Positions 1 to 8,697 of a stretch of 14,391 nt of DNA are shown piece after piece. Source of the stretch: Desulfohalobiaceae bacterium (lineage in GTDB: Bacteria > Desulfobacterota > Desulfovibrionia > Desulfovibrionales > Desulfothermaceae). Each line of letters begins with the position of its first letter. Positions within the stretch are counted from its first letter, which is position 1. The stretch spans positions 1 through 14,391 of the forward strand of contig JAIPER010000050.1 in the NCBI GenBank assembly GCA_021737115.1, read 5' to 3'. Under the pieces are notes generated by a model, which searched no databases, had not been told where the DNA came from, and saw only the letters and a list, made by a program, of their open reading frames with translations. Position numbers and translations under genes: made by a program.

Positions 1-36
1 AACTATGTTCTGCACTGTATGCAGGCTGCAGAGTAA
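1..36 (+). CDS. possible 3' end of brxA (partial)
   Basis: Frame 1 is open from the window edge to a TAA at 34-36, giving an 11-residue tail (NYVLHCMQAAE). The stop lies 11 bases before the brxB ATG. In type 1 BREX loci brxA normally sits directly upstream of brxB, so context makes this the likely C-terminus of BrxA, a small DNA-binding protein. The fragment is too short to recognise by sequence. The other two frames are also open here: frame 2 runs to a TGA at 59-61, and frame 3 continues into brxB. The call therefore rests on position, not homology. Confidence 0.35.
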   Translation, partial: NYVLHCMQAAE

Positions 37-40
37 AGGG
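35..40 (+). promoter_or_regulatory. ribosome binding site for brxB
   Basis: AAAGGG lies 7 bases before the ATG at 48. It overlaps the putative upstream stop codon, as expected for a coupled operon gene, and supports the ATG at 48 as the start. Confidence 0.55.
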
Positions 41-47
41 CAAGCAT

Positions 48-635
48 ATGGATACCTTTGAAGCCAGGCTGAATCAGATCCTGCCCAAACTCACCTCCCC
101 TGAGCTTTTGCAGAACATTGGCCTGGGCAACGAGATCGGTTTCTACATTTTTGACTACGAGCCTGAGCATGAACTGCGAATGCGAGACTTTCTACAGACC
201 ATTGAAGATCAGTTACACAAGAGGCAGCCTGACCTGCGGTATGTCCATCTCAACCTTTTCAAACTGATTATCGACTACCTTCAGGACCGAAGGCTCCTCC
301 AAAAGTCCTTTCAGTTGCAGAAAAGCAAAGGAGATGAGGCCTTGCTTAAGGCCTTGAGCGGACCCCTGGAGGCCAAAAAGATGGCCGAATATTTTGTTCA
401 GAAGGCCAATCCGGAGGAGCAGGATCTTATACTCCTATCCGGCATTGGCTCTGCCTGGCCCCTTATCCGCAGTCATTCCCTGCTCAATAGCCTGCACCCC
501 TTGATCCAGAATACGCCGCTTGTGGTCTTTTATCCCGGAAAATACGACGGACAGGGCCTACGTCTCTTTGGCCGGCTCAAGCAGAGCAACTACTACCGGG
601 CATTTCAGCTGGTGCCCCAATCCCCTGATGCTTAA
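48..635 (+). CDS. brxB: BREX protein BrxB (DUF1788 family)
   Basis: BrxB is a small protein of about 200 residues found in type 1 BREX systems and required for defence. Its biochemical role is not established; it is thought to work with the other BREX proteins in the cytoplasm. This 195-residue product is full length. Recognisable family features are the N-terminal stretch with the IGLGNEIGFYIFDYEPEHEL segment (about residues 24-43) and the conserved C-terminal region with GIGSAWPLIRSHSLLNSLH and LVVFYPGKYDGQGLRLFG, which ends in the NYYRAFQL motif. No membrane segment or signal peptide is seen. The ATG at 48 is preceded by AAAGGG. The gene ends 14 bases before brxC. Codon use matches brxC and pglZ, so it belongs to the core scaffold of the locus. 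The identification rests on sequence character and on the order brxB-brxC-pglX, and is secure. Confidence 0.94.
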   Translation: MDTFEARLNQILPKLTSPELLQNIGLGNEIGFYIFDYEPEHELRMRDFLQTIEDQLHKRQPDLRYVHLNLFKLIIDYLQDRRLLQKSFQLQKSKGDEALLKALSGPLEAKKMAEYFVQKANPEEQDLILLSGIGSAWPLIRSHSLLNSLHPLIQNTPLVVFYPGKYDGQGLRLFGRLKQSNYYRAFQLVPQSPDA

Positions 636-649
636 ATGGAGCGCAGCAT

Positions 650-3600
650 ATGCAGATACGAGACATCTTTTCCAAAAACCTCTTCAGGCCCATCAACGGT
701 GTGGTCAAGGCGGATCAGAAGGATGAGGACGTGGTCTGGCAGGAGCTGGAGGAATACGTAATCACCAAGGAACTGGACCAACATTTCCGCAAGTTCTTTG
801 AGTCTTTTCTCTATGCTATTAATAATTCCCATGATCCGAACATTGTTGGCAGGATCGGGGTCTGGATCTCAGGATTCTTTGGTTCTGGAAAGTCACATTT
901 TATTAAGATTCTGTCCTACCTGCTCAGCAACCTCCAGGCTCACAACCCGGACACGGGCGAAAATAAACCTGCAGTGCAGTTCTTTGAAAGCAAAATCCAA
1001 GACCCTATGCTCCTGGCGGATATCAAGAAGGCCACGTCTGCCAACACAGATGTCATCCTGTTTAATATCGATAGCCGGACAGATTCCAGGGAAGGCCGGG
1101 GGGCAATATTGTCCGTCTTCTGGCGTGTATTTAACGAGATGCAGGGCTATTCCGGAGACGCCCCGCACATTGCGGAGATGGAGCGCCATCTGACAGAAAA
1201 AGGCAAATTCCAGGAGTTCTGCTCAGCTTTCCGAGAACTGAGTGGCGAAGACTGGCTCCAAGAACGGGATGCATACTACTTTCATAAGGATGAAATGGTG
1301 CAGGCCCTGTCCAAGGCACTGGGGCAAAGCCTGGAGGCCGCTGAAGAGTGGTTTGAAAGGGCTGAAAATAACCTGAGCCTGACTATTGAGAACTTTGCCA
1401 AGCGGGTCAAAGAATACCTGGATGCCAAGGGCAAAGACCATCGGATCATGTTCCTGGTGGATGAGGTGGGGCAGTTCATTGGGGACGATGAACACCTCAT
1501 GCTCAACCTGCAGACCATCACCGAAGACCTGGGCAGGATCTGCAAAGGTCGGGCCTGGGTGGTGGTTACCTCCCAAGAAGACATCGACTCCATTCTGGGG
1601 GATATCAAGTCTACCAGGGCCAACGACTTTTCTAAGATCCAGGGTAGGTTCACCACCAGACTCTCCTTGTCCAGCTCCAACACAGACGAGGTTATTCAGG
1701 CCCGTCTTTTGGAAAAGATCCCGGAGGCACAAACAGAGCTGGCCAACCTGTTTGCCTCCAAGGGTGACATTCTCATAAACCAGCTCACATTTTCCAACGA
1801 CAGCGCCAGCTTGAAGTCGTTCCAGGACAGGCAGGATTTTATCAACAACTACCCATTTGCCCCCTTCCATTTCCAGCTGGTGCAAAAGGTGTTTGAAGCC
1901 ATCCGGACAGCCGGGGCCACCGGGCTGCATCTAAGCCGAGGAGAGCGCTCCATGCTGGACGCCTTCCAGTCCGCGGCCAAGAACATATCAGATCGGGAGA
2001 TCGGAGCCCTGGTGCCCTTGTATGCCTTTTATCCTGCTATTGAGAGCTTCCTGGATACAGCAGTGAAAAGGACCATTGACCAAGCCATAGAAAACCTGGA
2101 TCTCAAACATCCGTTTGACGACCAGCTTCTGCAGACCCTGTTTCTCGTCCGCTATGTGGATATCATGAAGCCCAACGTGGACAACCTGGTTACCCTGTTC
2201 ATTGATGAAGTGGATGCTGACCGCCTGGCCCTGAAACAGGAGATCGAGGCTGGACTGGAACGTCTGGAAAAGCAGAACCTGATCAGCCGCAACGGGGATC
2301 TTTATTTCTTTTTGACCAACGAAGAGCGGGATGTCAGCAGGGAAATCAAGGGGTTGGAAATAACCAGCACAGAAGAGGTCAAGCTCCTGGCTGAGATCAT
2401 ATTTGCAGACATGCTTAAGGATCAGAAACAATACCGATACAAGCCCTACAAACGTGACTACCCCTTTAGCCGCCTTTTGGATGGCCACCCTTACAGCTCC
2501 AAGCTGGATCAGGAAATTGCTGTGGAAGTGATCACACCTCTGGCTGACAATTATAATGCCTTTAACGACTTAAAAAGCGTCATGTACACCTCGGAGCAAT
2601 CCGGCCGAGTGCTCATTTTGCTCCAGGAAAGCGATGATCTGGCCCGGGAGGTGCGCACGTTCCTGCAAACTGACAAATACATCCGGCAAAAGAGCGATGC
2701 CGCTCAATCCACATCCTTTAGCCGTATTCTCCGGGACAGGCAGGAGGAAAACCGGGAACGCAGGGCCAGGCTGAAAAGCCTTCTGGAAAAGTTGATCCTG
2801 AATGCCAAGCTCTTCGCCCTGGGTCAAACCTTGAATGTCAAAGGTTCCACTCCCAATGCTATGGTGGAGGAAGGCATCGAGTATGCGATTGTCAATCTAT
2901 ACAACAAGTTTCATTATCTGGACAAACTGCATGAAGCGCCGGACAAGGAAATCCGGGCTGTGCTCATGTCCACGGACGTAAGCCAACTGGAGCTGCAAAA
3001 AGGGCTCACCGAGGTGAACAAGGAAGCCAAGCAGGAAGTCCAGGAATATATCCGGCTCATGGTGAACAAGAATCATCAGGTCCTGCTTTCCGAGTTGGTG
3101 GAGCATTTTGCCAAACGTCCCTACGGCTGGCCGGAATGGGAAGTGGTTCTTCTGGTGGCCAAGATCTACATGGCTGGAGAGCTTAACCTGATCATGAACG
3201 GAAACAGCCTTTCCCCCAAGGAAGCTATGGAGCCCATGCTCAAAACCGGCAAGTGGAAGGCGGTAAAGATCCTGCAGCGTAAGGTGCCTTCTGCCCAGGA
3301 TGTGGAAAAGGCTCAGAAGCTGTGCCAGGACCTGTTCGGAAAGATTGGGCCGGACGGGTTTGATGCGCTGAACAAGGTTATACGAGGACACTTAAATGGC
3401 TGGCAGAGAAGTTTTCAGCAATACCAGCAACTGGCCCAGACCGGGGAGTACCCTGGTCAAGAGGAGATTGAAAACGGCCTAGCTGTGATTCAGTCCATTT
3501 TGGCTGTCCAAGATACCTATGAGTTCATCCAGGCATTCAATGCCAAAAAGGAAGACCTCATGGAGACCAGCGAGGACCTGCACACCCTGCATGACTTTTA

Positions 3601-4216
3601 CACCAACCAGCGACCCACCTGGGACAAGTTGAAGAAATCCCTGGCAGAATTCTCCAAAAATGAGGCTGCTCTGGCTAAGGACGAGGATGCTGCATCAGCC
3701 TTGAGCCGTCTGCACAAAATAGCAGAAGCCAAGGCCCCGTATGGTATGCTCAAGGACGTGGACCCTCTGGTTTCCAAGATCTCGGAGATCAATGAGCAGA
3801 TGGTGACCCAAAAGCGGGACAGTGCCTTGGCCCATATTGATAATAGACTAAATGCGGTGCAGCAAGAGTTACAGCAGATCCAGGTGGACCAGGATTTTCA
3901 GCACAAGGTACAAAGCCCGTTACAGGAAACAAAGAACCAGGTAGCCAAAGAGACCAGCATTCCCAACATCTCCTATCTCCTGGAAGAGTTTGATCGAAAC
4001 ATTGATGATGCCCTGGCCCAGGTTGAGCAGAAAAGACAAGAAGAAACGGGCACAACTAGTCCCCAACCAGCCAAAAAGACCAAGACTATAAAAACCTCTA
4101 CACTAGCCACCAAGGCCTATTTGGAAAACGAACAGGACGTGGAGGCCTTTGTGCAGACATTGAAGCAAAAGCTCCTGGAGGAGCTTGGACAAGATGTCCG
4201 TATAAGGCTGCAATAG
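650..4216 (+). CDS. brxC: BREX P-loop ATPase BrxC
   Basis: BrxC is the large ATP-binding BREX protein, related to PglY. It is needed for phage exclusion and, in studied systems, is involved in methylation complexes. The 1188-residue length is normal for the family (about 1200). Walker A is GFFGSGKS at residues 75-82 (bases 872-895) with the invariant Lys81. Walker B is RIMFLVDE at residues 265-272, with Asp271 and Glu272 intact. A sensor-1-like strand (WVVVTSQED) follows at about 303-311. The N-terminus (IRDIFSKNLFRPINGVVKA) is typical of the family. The last third is helical and charged, with predicted coiled coil around residues 1042-1132. A Thr/Lys/Pro linker (about 1133-1156) then leads to a small C-terminal helical tail. 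GGAG at 638-641 sits 8 bases before the ATG at 650. The ATPase looks catalytically intact, with no frameshift or missing motif. Confidence 0.97.
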   Translation: MQIRDIFSKNLFRPINGVVKADQKDEDVVWQELEEYVITKELDQHFRKFFESFLYAINNSHDPNIVGRIGVWISGFFGSGKSHFIKILSYLLSNLQAHNPDTGENKPAVQFFESKIQDPMLLADIKKATSANTDVILFNIDSRTDSREGRGAILSVFWRVFNEMQGYSGDAPHIAEMERHLTEKGKFQEFCSAFRELSGEDWLQERDAYYFHKDEMVQALSKALGQSLEAAEEWFERAENNLSLTIENFAKRVKEYLDAKGKDHRIMFLVDEVGQFIGDDEHLMLNLQTITEDLGRICKGRAWVVVTSQEDIDSILGDIKSTRANDFSKIQGRFTTRLSLSSSNTDEVIQARLLEKIPEAQTELANLFASKGDILINQLTFSNDSASLKSFQDRQDFINNYPFAPFHFQLVQKVFEAIRTAGATGLHLSRGERSMLDAFQSAAKNISDREIGALVPLYAFYPAIESFLDTAVKRTIDQAIENLDLKHPFDDQLLQTLFLVRYVDIMKPNVDNLVTLFIDEVDADRLALKQEIEAGLERLEKQNLISRNGDLYFFLTNEERDVSREIKGLEITSTEEVKLLAEIIFADMLKDQKQYRYKPYKRDYPFSRLLDGHPYSSKLDQEIAVEVITPLADNYNAFNDLKSVMYTSEQSGRVLILLQESDDLAREVRTFLQTDKYIRQKSDAAQSTSFSRILRDRQEENRERRARLKSLLEKLILNAKLFALGQTLNVKGSTPNAMVEEGIEYAIVNLYNKFHYLDKLHEAPDKEIRAVLMSTDVSQLELQKGLTEVNKEAKQEVQEYIRLMVNKNHQVLLSELVEHFAKRPYGWPEWEVVLLVAKIYMAGELNLIMNGNSLSPKEAMEPMLKTGKWKAVKILQRKVPSAQDVEKAQKLCQDLFGKIGPDGFDALNKVIRGHLNGWQRSFQQYQQLAQTGEYPGQEEIENGLAVIQSILAVQDTYEFIQAFNAKKEDLMETSEDLHTLHDFYTNQRPTWDKLKKSLAEFSKNEAALAKDEDAASALSRLHKIAEAKAPYGMLKDVDPLVSKISEINEQMVTQKRDSALAHIDNRLNAVQQELQQIQVDQDFQHKVQSPLQETKNQVAKETSIPNISYLLEEFDRNIDDALAQVEQKRQEETGTTSPQPAKKTKTIKTSTLATKAYLENEQDVEAFVQTLKQKLLEELGQDVRIRLQ

Positions 4217-4241
4217 TAAATATCTATGAAGATTGAAAGCT

Positions 4242-4245
4242 GAGG
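4242..4245 (+). promoter_or_regulatory. ribosome binding site that decides the pglX start
   Basis: GAGG at 4242-4245 is 5 bases before the ATG at 4251. The alternative upstream start, TTG at 4233, has no purine-rich site at a suitable distance. The translation from 4251 (MHTNKLKAYAPQARQEF) matches the usual PglX N-terminus. The ATG at 4251 is therefore preferred. Confidence 0.6.
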
Positions 4246-4250
4246 TTTTG

Positions 4251-7200
4251 ATGCATACCAACAAGCTCAAGGCCTATGCCCCCCAGGCCAGGCAAGAGTT
4301 CATCCAAGCAGTCACCGACCGGGCCAAGGTCCTGGGGCTGTCTGAGTCCAAGATCGAGCCAGTCCAGATCCAGGGCGAGGTGGCCCTGATTGCCGGCAGG
4401 CCATTTCCTGTCCAGGTGGCTGAGCAAAGAAAGGACCTGGAAGCCAGGATAAAGCTCAAAGGCTTTGATCAGGTCATGGAAGAGGTGGCCTATACCTGGT
4501 TCAACCGGTTTATGGCCCTTAGGTACATGGAGCTGCACGACTATCTGGGGCATGGCTACCGGGTGCTGAGTAACCCCAGCGGATCGGACATTCCCGAAAT
4601 TCTGGAAAAGGCCACCAGCGTGGACCTGCCCGGATTGGACCAGGACAAAGTGGCTGAGATGCGAGTGGCCGGGGACAAGGACGCCGAGCTATACCGCCTG
4701 CTCCTGATCACCCAGTGCAACGCACTGCACCGGGTCATGCCTTTTTTGTTCGAGCGGGTCAGTGATGCATCAGAGCTGCTCCTGCCTGAGAACCTGCTGC
4801 AAACCAATTCCCCCATCCGCAAGATGGTCACAGAAATCCCGGAGGAGGACTGGGATCACATCGAGATTGTGGGCTGGCTGTATCAGTTCTACATTTCGGA
4901 AAAGAAGAGCCAGGTCATCGGCAAAACAGTCAAAAGTGAGGATATTCCAGCCGCCACCCAGCTCTTCACCCCCAACTGGATTGTCAAATACATGGTCCAG
5001 AACACACTGGGCCGCAAGTGGCTGATGACCTACCCGGACTCATCCATCCGGGACAAAATGGAGTTCTACATCCAGCCGGCGGAGCAGGAGCCGGAAGTCC
5101 AGGCCCAGTTGGAAGCCATCACACCCAAGGAGCTAAATCCCGAGGATCTGACCTTCATGGACCCGGCTTGCGGATCGGGGCATATTCTGGCCGAGGCCTT
5201 TGATCTGTTCAAGGAGATCTATCTGGAGCGCGGCTACCGCACCCGGGACATCCCCAGACACATTCTGGAGCACAATCTCTATGGCCTGGACATCGACGAC
5301 CGTGCCGCCCAACTGGCCAGGTTTACCGTGCTCATGAAGGCCAGAGCCGACGACAGACACATCCTCAATCCGGAACGGCCTGCAACCTTAAACGTTATGG
5401 CCATCCAGGAGAGCGAAGGCCTGGATATGGAGGAATTGGCAGGCACACTGCTCAAGGAACGGGCCGCTGATAGTAGTGGCCCCAGAGAGAGGCAACAGTA
5501 CCTGGTTCAGCCTACAAAGGAACAGGCCTATCCCCAGGCCAAGAATAAGCCGGAGGTGAGCCAGGACGAGCTGAAATCCTTCTTGCACCTCTTCCAGGAC
5601 GCCAAAACCTTCGGCTCCTTGCTTACCGTGCCGGACAAGATCAAAGATGTCCTGCCTAGGCTGGAGAAACTGATAGAAAAGGCTTTGACTTGGGATGCAG
5701 CCTCAAAGGGCATGGCTAGTAAGCTCTTGCCGTTGCTCCGTCAGGCAAGGTTGTTGGCTACAGAGTATGACTTTGTGGTTGCCAATCCGCCGTATATGGG
5801 GAGTAACGGGTTGAATGCAAAGCTCAAAGAGTTTGCCAAGAACAGGTATCCAGACAGCAAGTCTGATTTGTTTGCCATGTTTATTGAAAGAGTCCTGAAT
5901 ACAATCAAGAGCCATAATTTTTTTTCATTAATAACTATGCAATCATGGATGTTTCTTTCAGATTATAAAAAAATAAGAACTAAGTTACTAAACAAATCAA
6001 CAATTCAAACACTTGGCCATTTTCCTTATGATGGAAAAAGGCCAACTGTTATGGGGATAAACTTTGGAACTGTTTCTTTTACTGCTAACAGAGAATTGCT
6101 AGAAAAATATCAAGGAACTTTTTTCTGCTCTAGATATTACGAGCTTAATGATGATGGCAGTCCAAAGGATTTCCCAACAAAAAATGAGAGATTAAAAAAG
6201 GCTTCTGTAACTGATTTCAATAAAATTCCTGGTAGTCCGATTGCATATTGGGTGAGTGATTCCTTTAGAAATCTGTTTGTGTGTAATCCATTGCTTAAAT
6301 CTATACAAGATTCTTTAGTAGGTTTACAGTCTGGAAGTACTGAAAAGTTTATTAGAAATTGGCAAGAAGTATCAATTAATAATTCTGGATATGGGAATAA
6401 ATGGGTACCAATTATTAAAGGAGGTGATTATAGGAAGTGGTATGGGAATCTAATATATTATGTTAATTGGGAAAACAATGGTCAAAAGATAAAGTCTCAT
6501 AAAAGTTCTAGGCCGCAAAATATTGATTATTACTTCAAAAGAGGCATTGTTTGCTCTGCCATAACTTCTGCCAAAAATTCATTTAGGTATATGGATTCTG
6601 GTTATATTTTTGATGTGAACATAAGAGCTGCTTTTCCCAAAAAAAGTAATAATATTTTATATGTATTGTGCTTGTGTAATTCCAAAATATTGAATAGCAT
6701 TGCACAAGTGCTTAATCCAACTATGGCTTTTAATATAAATGATTTTGAAAAAATTCCATTTATTGTATGCGAGTCATTCTCCCAAATAATAGAAAATGGG
6801 AGGGCCCTAATTGATTATGCCAAAGAAGATTGGGAACTTTACGAAACATCCTGGGACTTTTCTTTTTTTTCTTTAGTTACAGATGTACAAAAGACAAATA
6901 CTATATCATTAACTTACTCTAATGTCTGCGCTCAATGGAACCAAGTCACCCAAGAAATGCAGCGCCTGGAAGAAGAAAATAACCGTATCTTCATTGAAGC
7001 CTACGGCCTCCAAGACGAACTTACCCCTGACGTTCCTCTAGAAGAAATCACCCTGAGCTGCAACCCCTACTACCGATACGGGGGCAACAAGTCCGAGGAA
7101 GAGCTGGAGACCCTGCTCCGGGCCGACACCATGAAGGAGCTTATCTCCTACGCTATCGGCTGCATGATGGGCCGCTACTCCTTGAATGAGCCAGGTCTGA

Positions 7201-7874
7201 TTTATGCCCACAGCGGCAACGAGGGGTTTGACCCCAGCCGGTATCAGAGCTTCCCGGCTGACGAGGACGGAATCATCCCGATCATGGATGGGGACTGGTT
7301 TGCAGACGACGCCACCAACCGGTTTGTGGAGTTCATCAAGGTTGCCTGGCCGCCGGAGAATCTGGCTGAGAACCTAAAGTTTGTGGCCGACAGCCTGGAT
7401 CCCAAGAAAAGCGAAGACCCCATAGAGACCATCCGTCGCTACATCAGCGAAAAGTTCTTCAAGGACCATCATCTGAAGGTATACAAGAAGCGGCCTATCT
7501 ACTGGCTCATCTCTAGCGGCAAGCACAAGGCATTCCAGTGCCTGGTCTACCTGCACCGCTACAACGAATCCACACTATCCAGAATGCGGGCCATGTACGT
7601 CACTCCTTTGCAAGGCAAATACAAGGCCCGGATCGAGTATCTGGAACAGGAACGTGACAATGCCAGCTCGGCCAGTGTGGGGAACAAGATGCAGAAAGAG
7701 CTGAACACCATGCACAAAAAGCAGGATGAACTCCGTCAGTTTGACGAACTCCTGCGCCACTACGCAGACCAGCGTATCAGTCTGGACCTGGACGACGGGG
7801 TCAAGGTCAATTACGGCAAGTTCGGGAACCTGCTGGCTGAGGTGAAGGCGGTGACCGGAAAGAGCCAAAGCTGA
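4251..7874 (+). CDS. pglX: BREX adenine-N6 DNA methyltransferase PglX
   Basis: PglX transfers a methyl group from S-adenosylmethionine to N6 of adenine in a short non-palindromic motif. This marks host DNA as self, and the protein is also needed for BREX defence. The product is 1207 residues from ATG 4251, which is the normal size. Motif I is DPACGSG at residues 304-310 (bases 5160-5180). A motif II-like NLYGLDIDDRAAQLARF segment follows, and the catalytic NPPY motif is at residues 512-515 (bases 5784-5795). All are intact. Residues of about 549-894 lie where the target-recognition region is expected. There the base composition drops to about 30% GC in sampled rows, against about 60% in the methylase core, which suggests that this specificity region was exchanged. 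GC-rich, family-typical sequence then resumes (SYAIGCMMGRYSLNEPGLIYA), ending in a coiled coil at about residues 1123-1175. The gene is 34 bases after brxC. A TTG at 4233 in the same frame would add six residues but is less likely. Confidence 0.97.
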   Translation: MHTNKLKAYAPQARQEFIQAVTDRAKVLGLSESKIEPVQIQGEVALIAGRPFPVQVAEQRKDLEARIKLKGFDQVMEEVAYTWFNRFMALRYMELHDYLGHGYRVLSNPSGSDIPEILEKATSVDLPGLDQDKVAEMRVAGDKDAELYRLLLITQCNALHRVMPFLFERVSDASELLLPENLLQTNSPIRKMVTEIPEEDWDHIEIVGWLYQFYISEKKSQVIGKTVKSEDIPAATQLFTPNWIVKYMVQNTLGRKWLMTYPDSSIRDKMEFYIQPAEQEPEVQAQLEAITPKELNPEDLTFMDPACGSGHILAEAFDLFKEIYLERGYRTRDIPRHILEHNLYGLDIDDRAAQLARFTVLMKARADDRHILNPERPATLNVMAIQESEGLDMEELAGTLLKERAADSSGPRERQQYLVQPTKEQAYPQAKNKPEVSQDELKSFLHLFQDAKTFGSLLTVPDKIKDVLPRLEKLIEKALTWDAASKGMASKLLPLLRQARLLATEYDFVVANPPYMGSNGLNAKLKEFAKNRYPDSKSDLFAMFIERVLNTIKSHNFFSLITMQSWMFLSDYKKIRTKLLNKSTIQTLGHFPYDGKRPTVMGINFGTVSFTANRELLEKYQGTFFCSRYYELNDDGSPKDFPTKNERLKKASVTDFNKIPGSPIAYWVSDSFRNLFVCNPLLKSIQDSLVGLQSGSTEKFIRNWQEVSINNSGYGNKWVPIIKGGDYRKWYGNLIYYVNWENNGQKIKSHKSSRPQNIDYYFKRGIVCSAITSAKNSFRYMDSGYIFDVNIRAAFPKKSNNILYVLCLCNSKILNSIAQVLNPTMAFNINDFEKIPFIVCESFSQIIENGRALIDYAKEDWELYETSWDFSFFSLVTDVQKTNTISLTYSNVCAQWNQVTQEMQRLEEENNRIFIEAYGLQDELTPDVPLEEITLSCNPYYRYGGNKSEEELETLLRADTMKELISYAIGCMMGRYSLNEPGLIYAHSGNEGFDPSRYQSFPADEDGIIPIMDGDWFADDATNRFVEFIKVAWPPENLAENLKFVADSLDPKKSEDPIETIRRYISEKFFKDHHLKVYKKRPIYWLISSGKHKAFQCLVYLHRYNESTLSRMRAMYVTPLQGKYKARIEYLEQERDNASSASVGNKMQKELNTMHKKQDELRQFDELLRHYADQRISLDLDDGVKVNYGKFGNLLAEVKAVTGKSQS
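5895..6935 (+). other. AT-rich target-recognition island inside pglX
   Basis: Hand counts give about 18/60 G+C for the row at 6361 and 19/60 for the row at 6661, against about 36/60 for the row at 5221 in the same gene. The switch occurs shortly after the NPPY motif and reverts just before the conserved C-terminal part. The reading frame is uninterrupted. The borders are approximate. In PglX-type enzymes this is where sequence specificity is determined, so domain exchange is the simplest reading. Confidence 0.75.
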
Positions 7875-7888
7875 CCTGGGATGCCTGC

Positions 7889-8695
7889 ATGGATATTCCT
7901 AAAGATAGATTCCTTGAGATCCAAAGCAGGTATTACGATATTCGAGCTTCTGTATTGACTCATTCCGAAGAAGGACTGATAGATTTACATGGCTATTCCT
8001 GGCCAGACAATGCTGCTGGTGGTTTTGAATGGTTGCCTGTAAAGTTATACGTGGATAGTTGCTTGCGTGTAGTGGGCGGCGAAATCAATTGGTTCTTAGA
8101 GCAAATTATTGCTAATACAGCCTGGAAGGATGTTCATGATGAGTTATCTGAAGAGGAAAAAATTCCAGCTTTTTTCTGGATCATGCATGATAGCTGGGTC
8201 TCCATGATAACAAAGCCATATATGTTAAAGCAAAGATTTATCTTTTTCGTTACACATATTCTACACTTAACAAAAAAAATTATAGACCCGGAATGGGATG
8301 AAACAAATCTTCCACCAGAACATAAAATTCAGAGAGAGACTCTTAATAAGTTCCCAAACAATGAGTTTAAAATGTTACCTAATTTTAGGTGTAGGCTTGA
8401 TAGCTTAGATTCAGAGGAATTTAAAACAGTTTCATCAAATTTTAGACATAGATGGCAACATCGTAGCCCAATACATGTAGAACATGGAATTGCCTCTTCA
8501 ATATGCAGATCCAAGAAAGGAAGCAAGACTTCTTATAGCTTGGGGGGAGCAAAGCCACTCAAAATGAGCACAATTATCGATGCATGTAAACAACAGCATC
8601 ACTCAGCATTAGAGACATATCAAGCCATGATCAATCTGTTAGATGAACTTCTGGATATATGGAAACGTGAACGTCCTTATAACAGTTTTAGATAA
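7889..8695 (+). CDS. BREX-embedded accessory protein with HEPN-like RX4H motif
   Basis: This 268-residue protein is not part of the six-gene type 1 BREX core. I do not recognise an exact family. Residues 186-191 read R-H-R-W-Q-H (bases 8444-8461). This fits the HEPN ribonuclease signature, in which Arg, a polar residue and a His are spaced as RX4-6H. The motif lies in a probable helix between two other helical segments: about 113-130 before it, and a long amphipathic C-terminal helix at about 237-261 after it. A further helix is likely at about 57-76. That arrangement suits a HEPN four-helix bundle, possibly of the Cthe_2314-like kind. If so, it would be an RNase effector, but this is inference. 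No signal peptide or clear membrane span is seen. It starts 14 bases after pglX, with a weak CTGGG upstream, and ends 2 bases before pglZ, so it is co-transcribed and probably coupled to pglZ. It is AT-rich (about 22% GC in the row at 8221), unlike its neighbours, which suggests separate acquisition. Some BREX loci carry an extra defence gene, such as brxU, at this same position. Confidence 0.88.
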   Translation: MDIPKDRFLEIQSRYYDIRASVLTHSEEGLIDLHGYSWPDNAAGGFEWLPVKLYVDSCLRVVGGEINWFLEQIIANTAWKDVHDELSEEEKIPAFFWIMHDSWVSMITKPYMLKQRFIFFVTHILHLTKKIIDPEWDETNLPPEHKIQRETLNKFPNNEFKMLPNFRCRLDSLDSEEFKTVSSNFRHRWQHRSPIHVEHGIASSICRSKKGSKTSYSLGGAKPLKMSTIIDACKQQHHSALETYQAMINLLDELLDIWKRERPYNSFR

Positions 8696-8697
8696 TT

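Noticed and set aside
1223..1930. 235-codon open frame on the - strand inside brxC
   Set aside because: It is antisense to the Walker B region of a clear brxC, its composition mirrors the complement of brxC codons, and it has no independent support.
4233..4250. TTG start for pglX adding six residues (sequence MKAEVL if TTG is read as Met)
   Set aside because: No suitably spaced ribosome site, and the ATG at 4251 has GAGG 5 bases upstream and gives the usual PglX N-terminus.
4224..4553. 109-codon - strand open frame over the start of pglX
   Set aside because: It is the complement of real pglX codons and has no ribosome site or recognisable domain.
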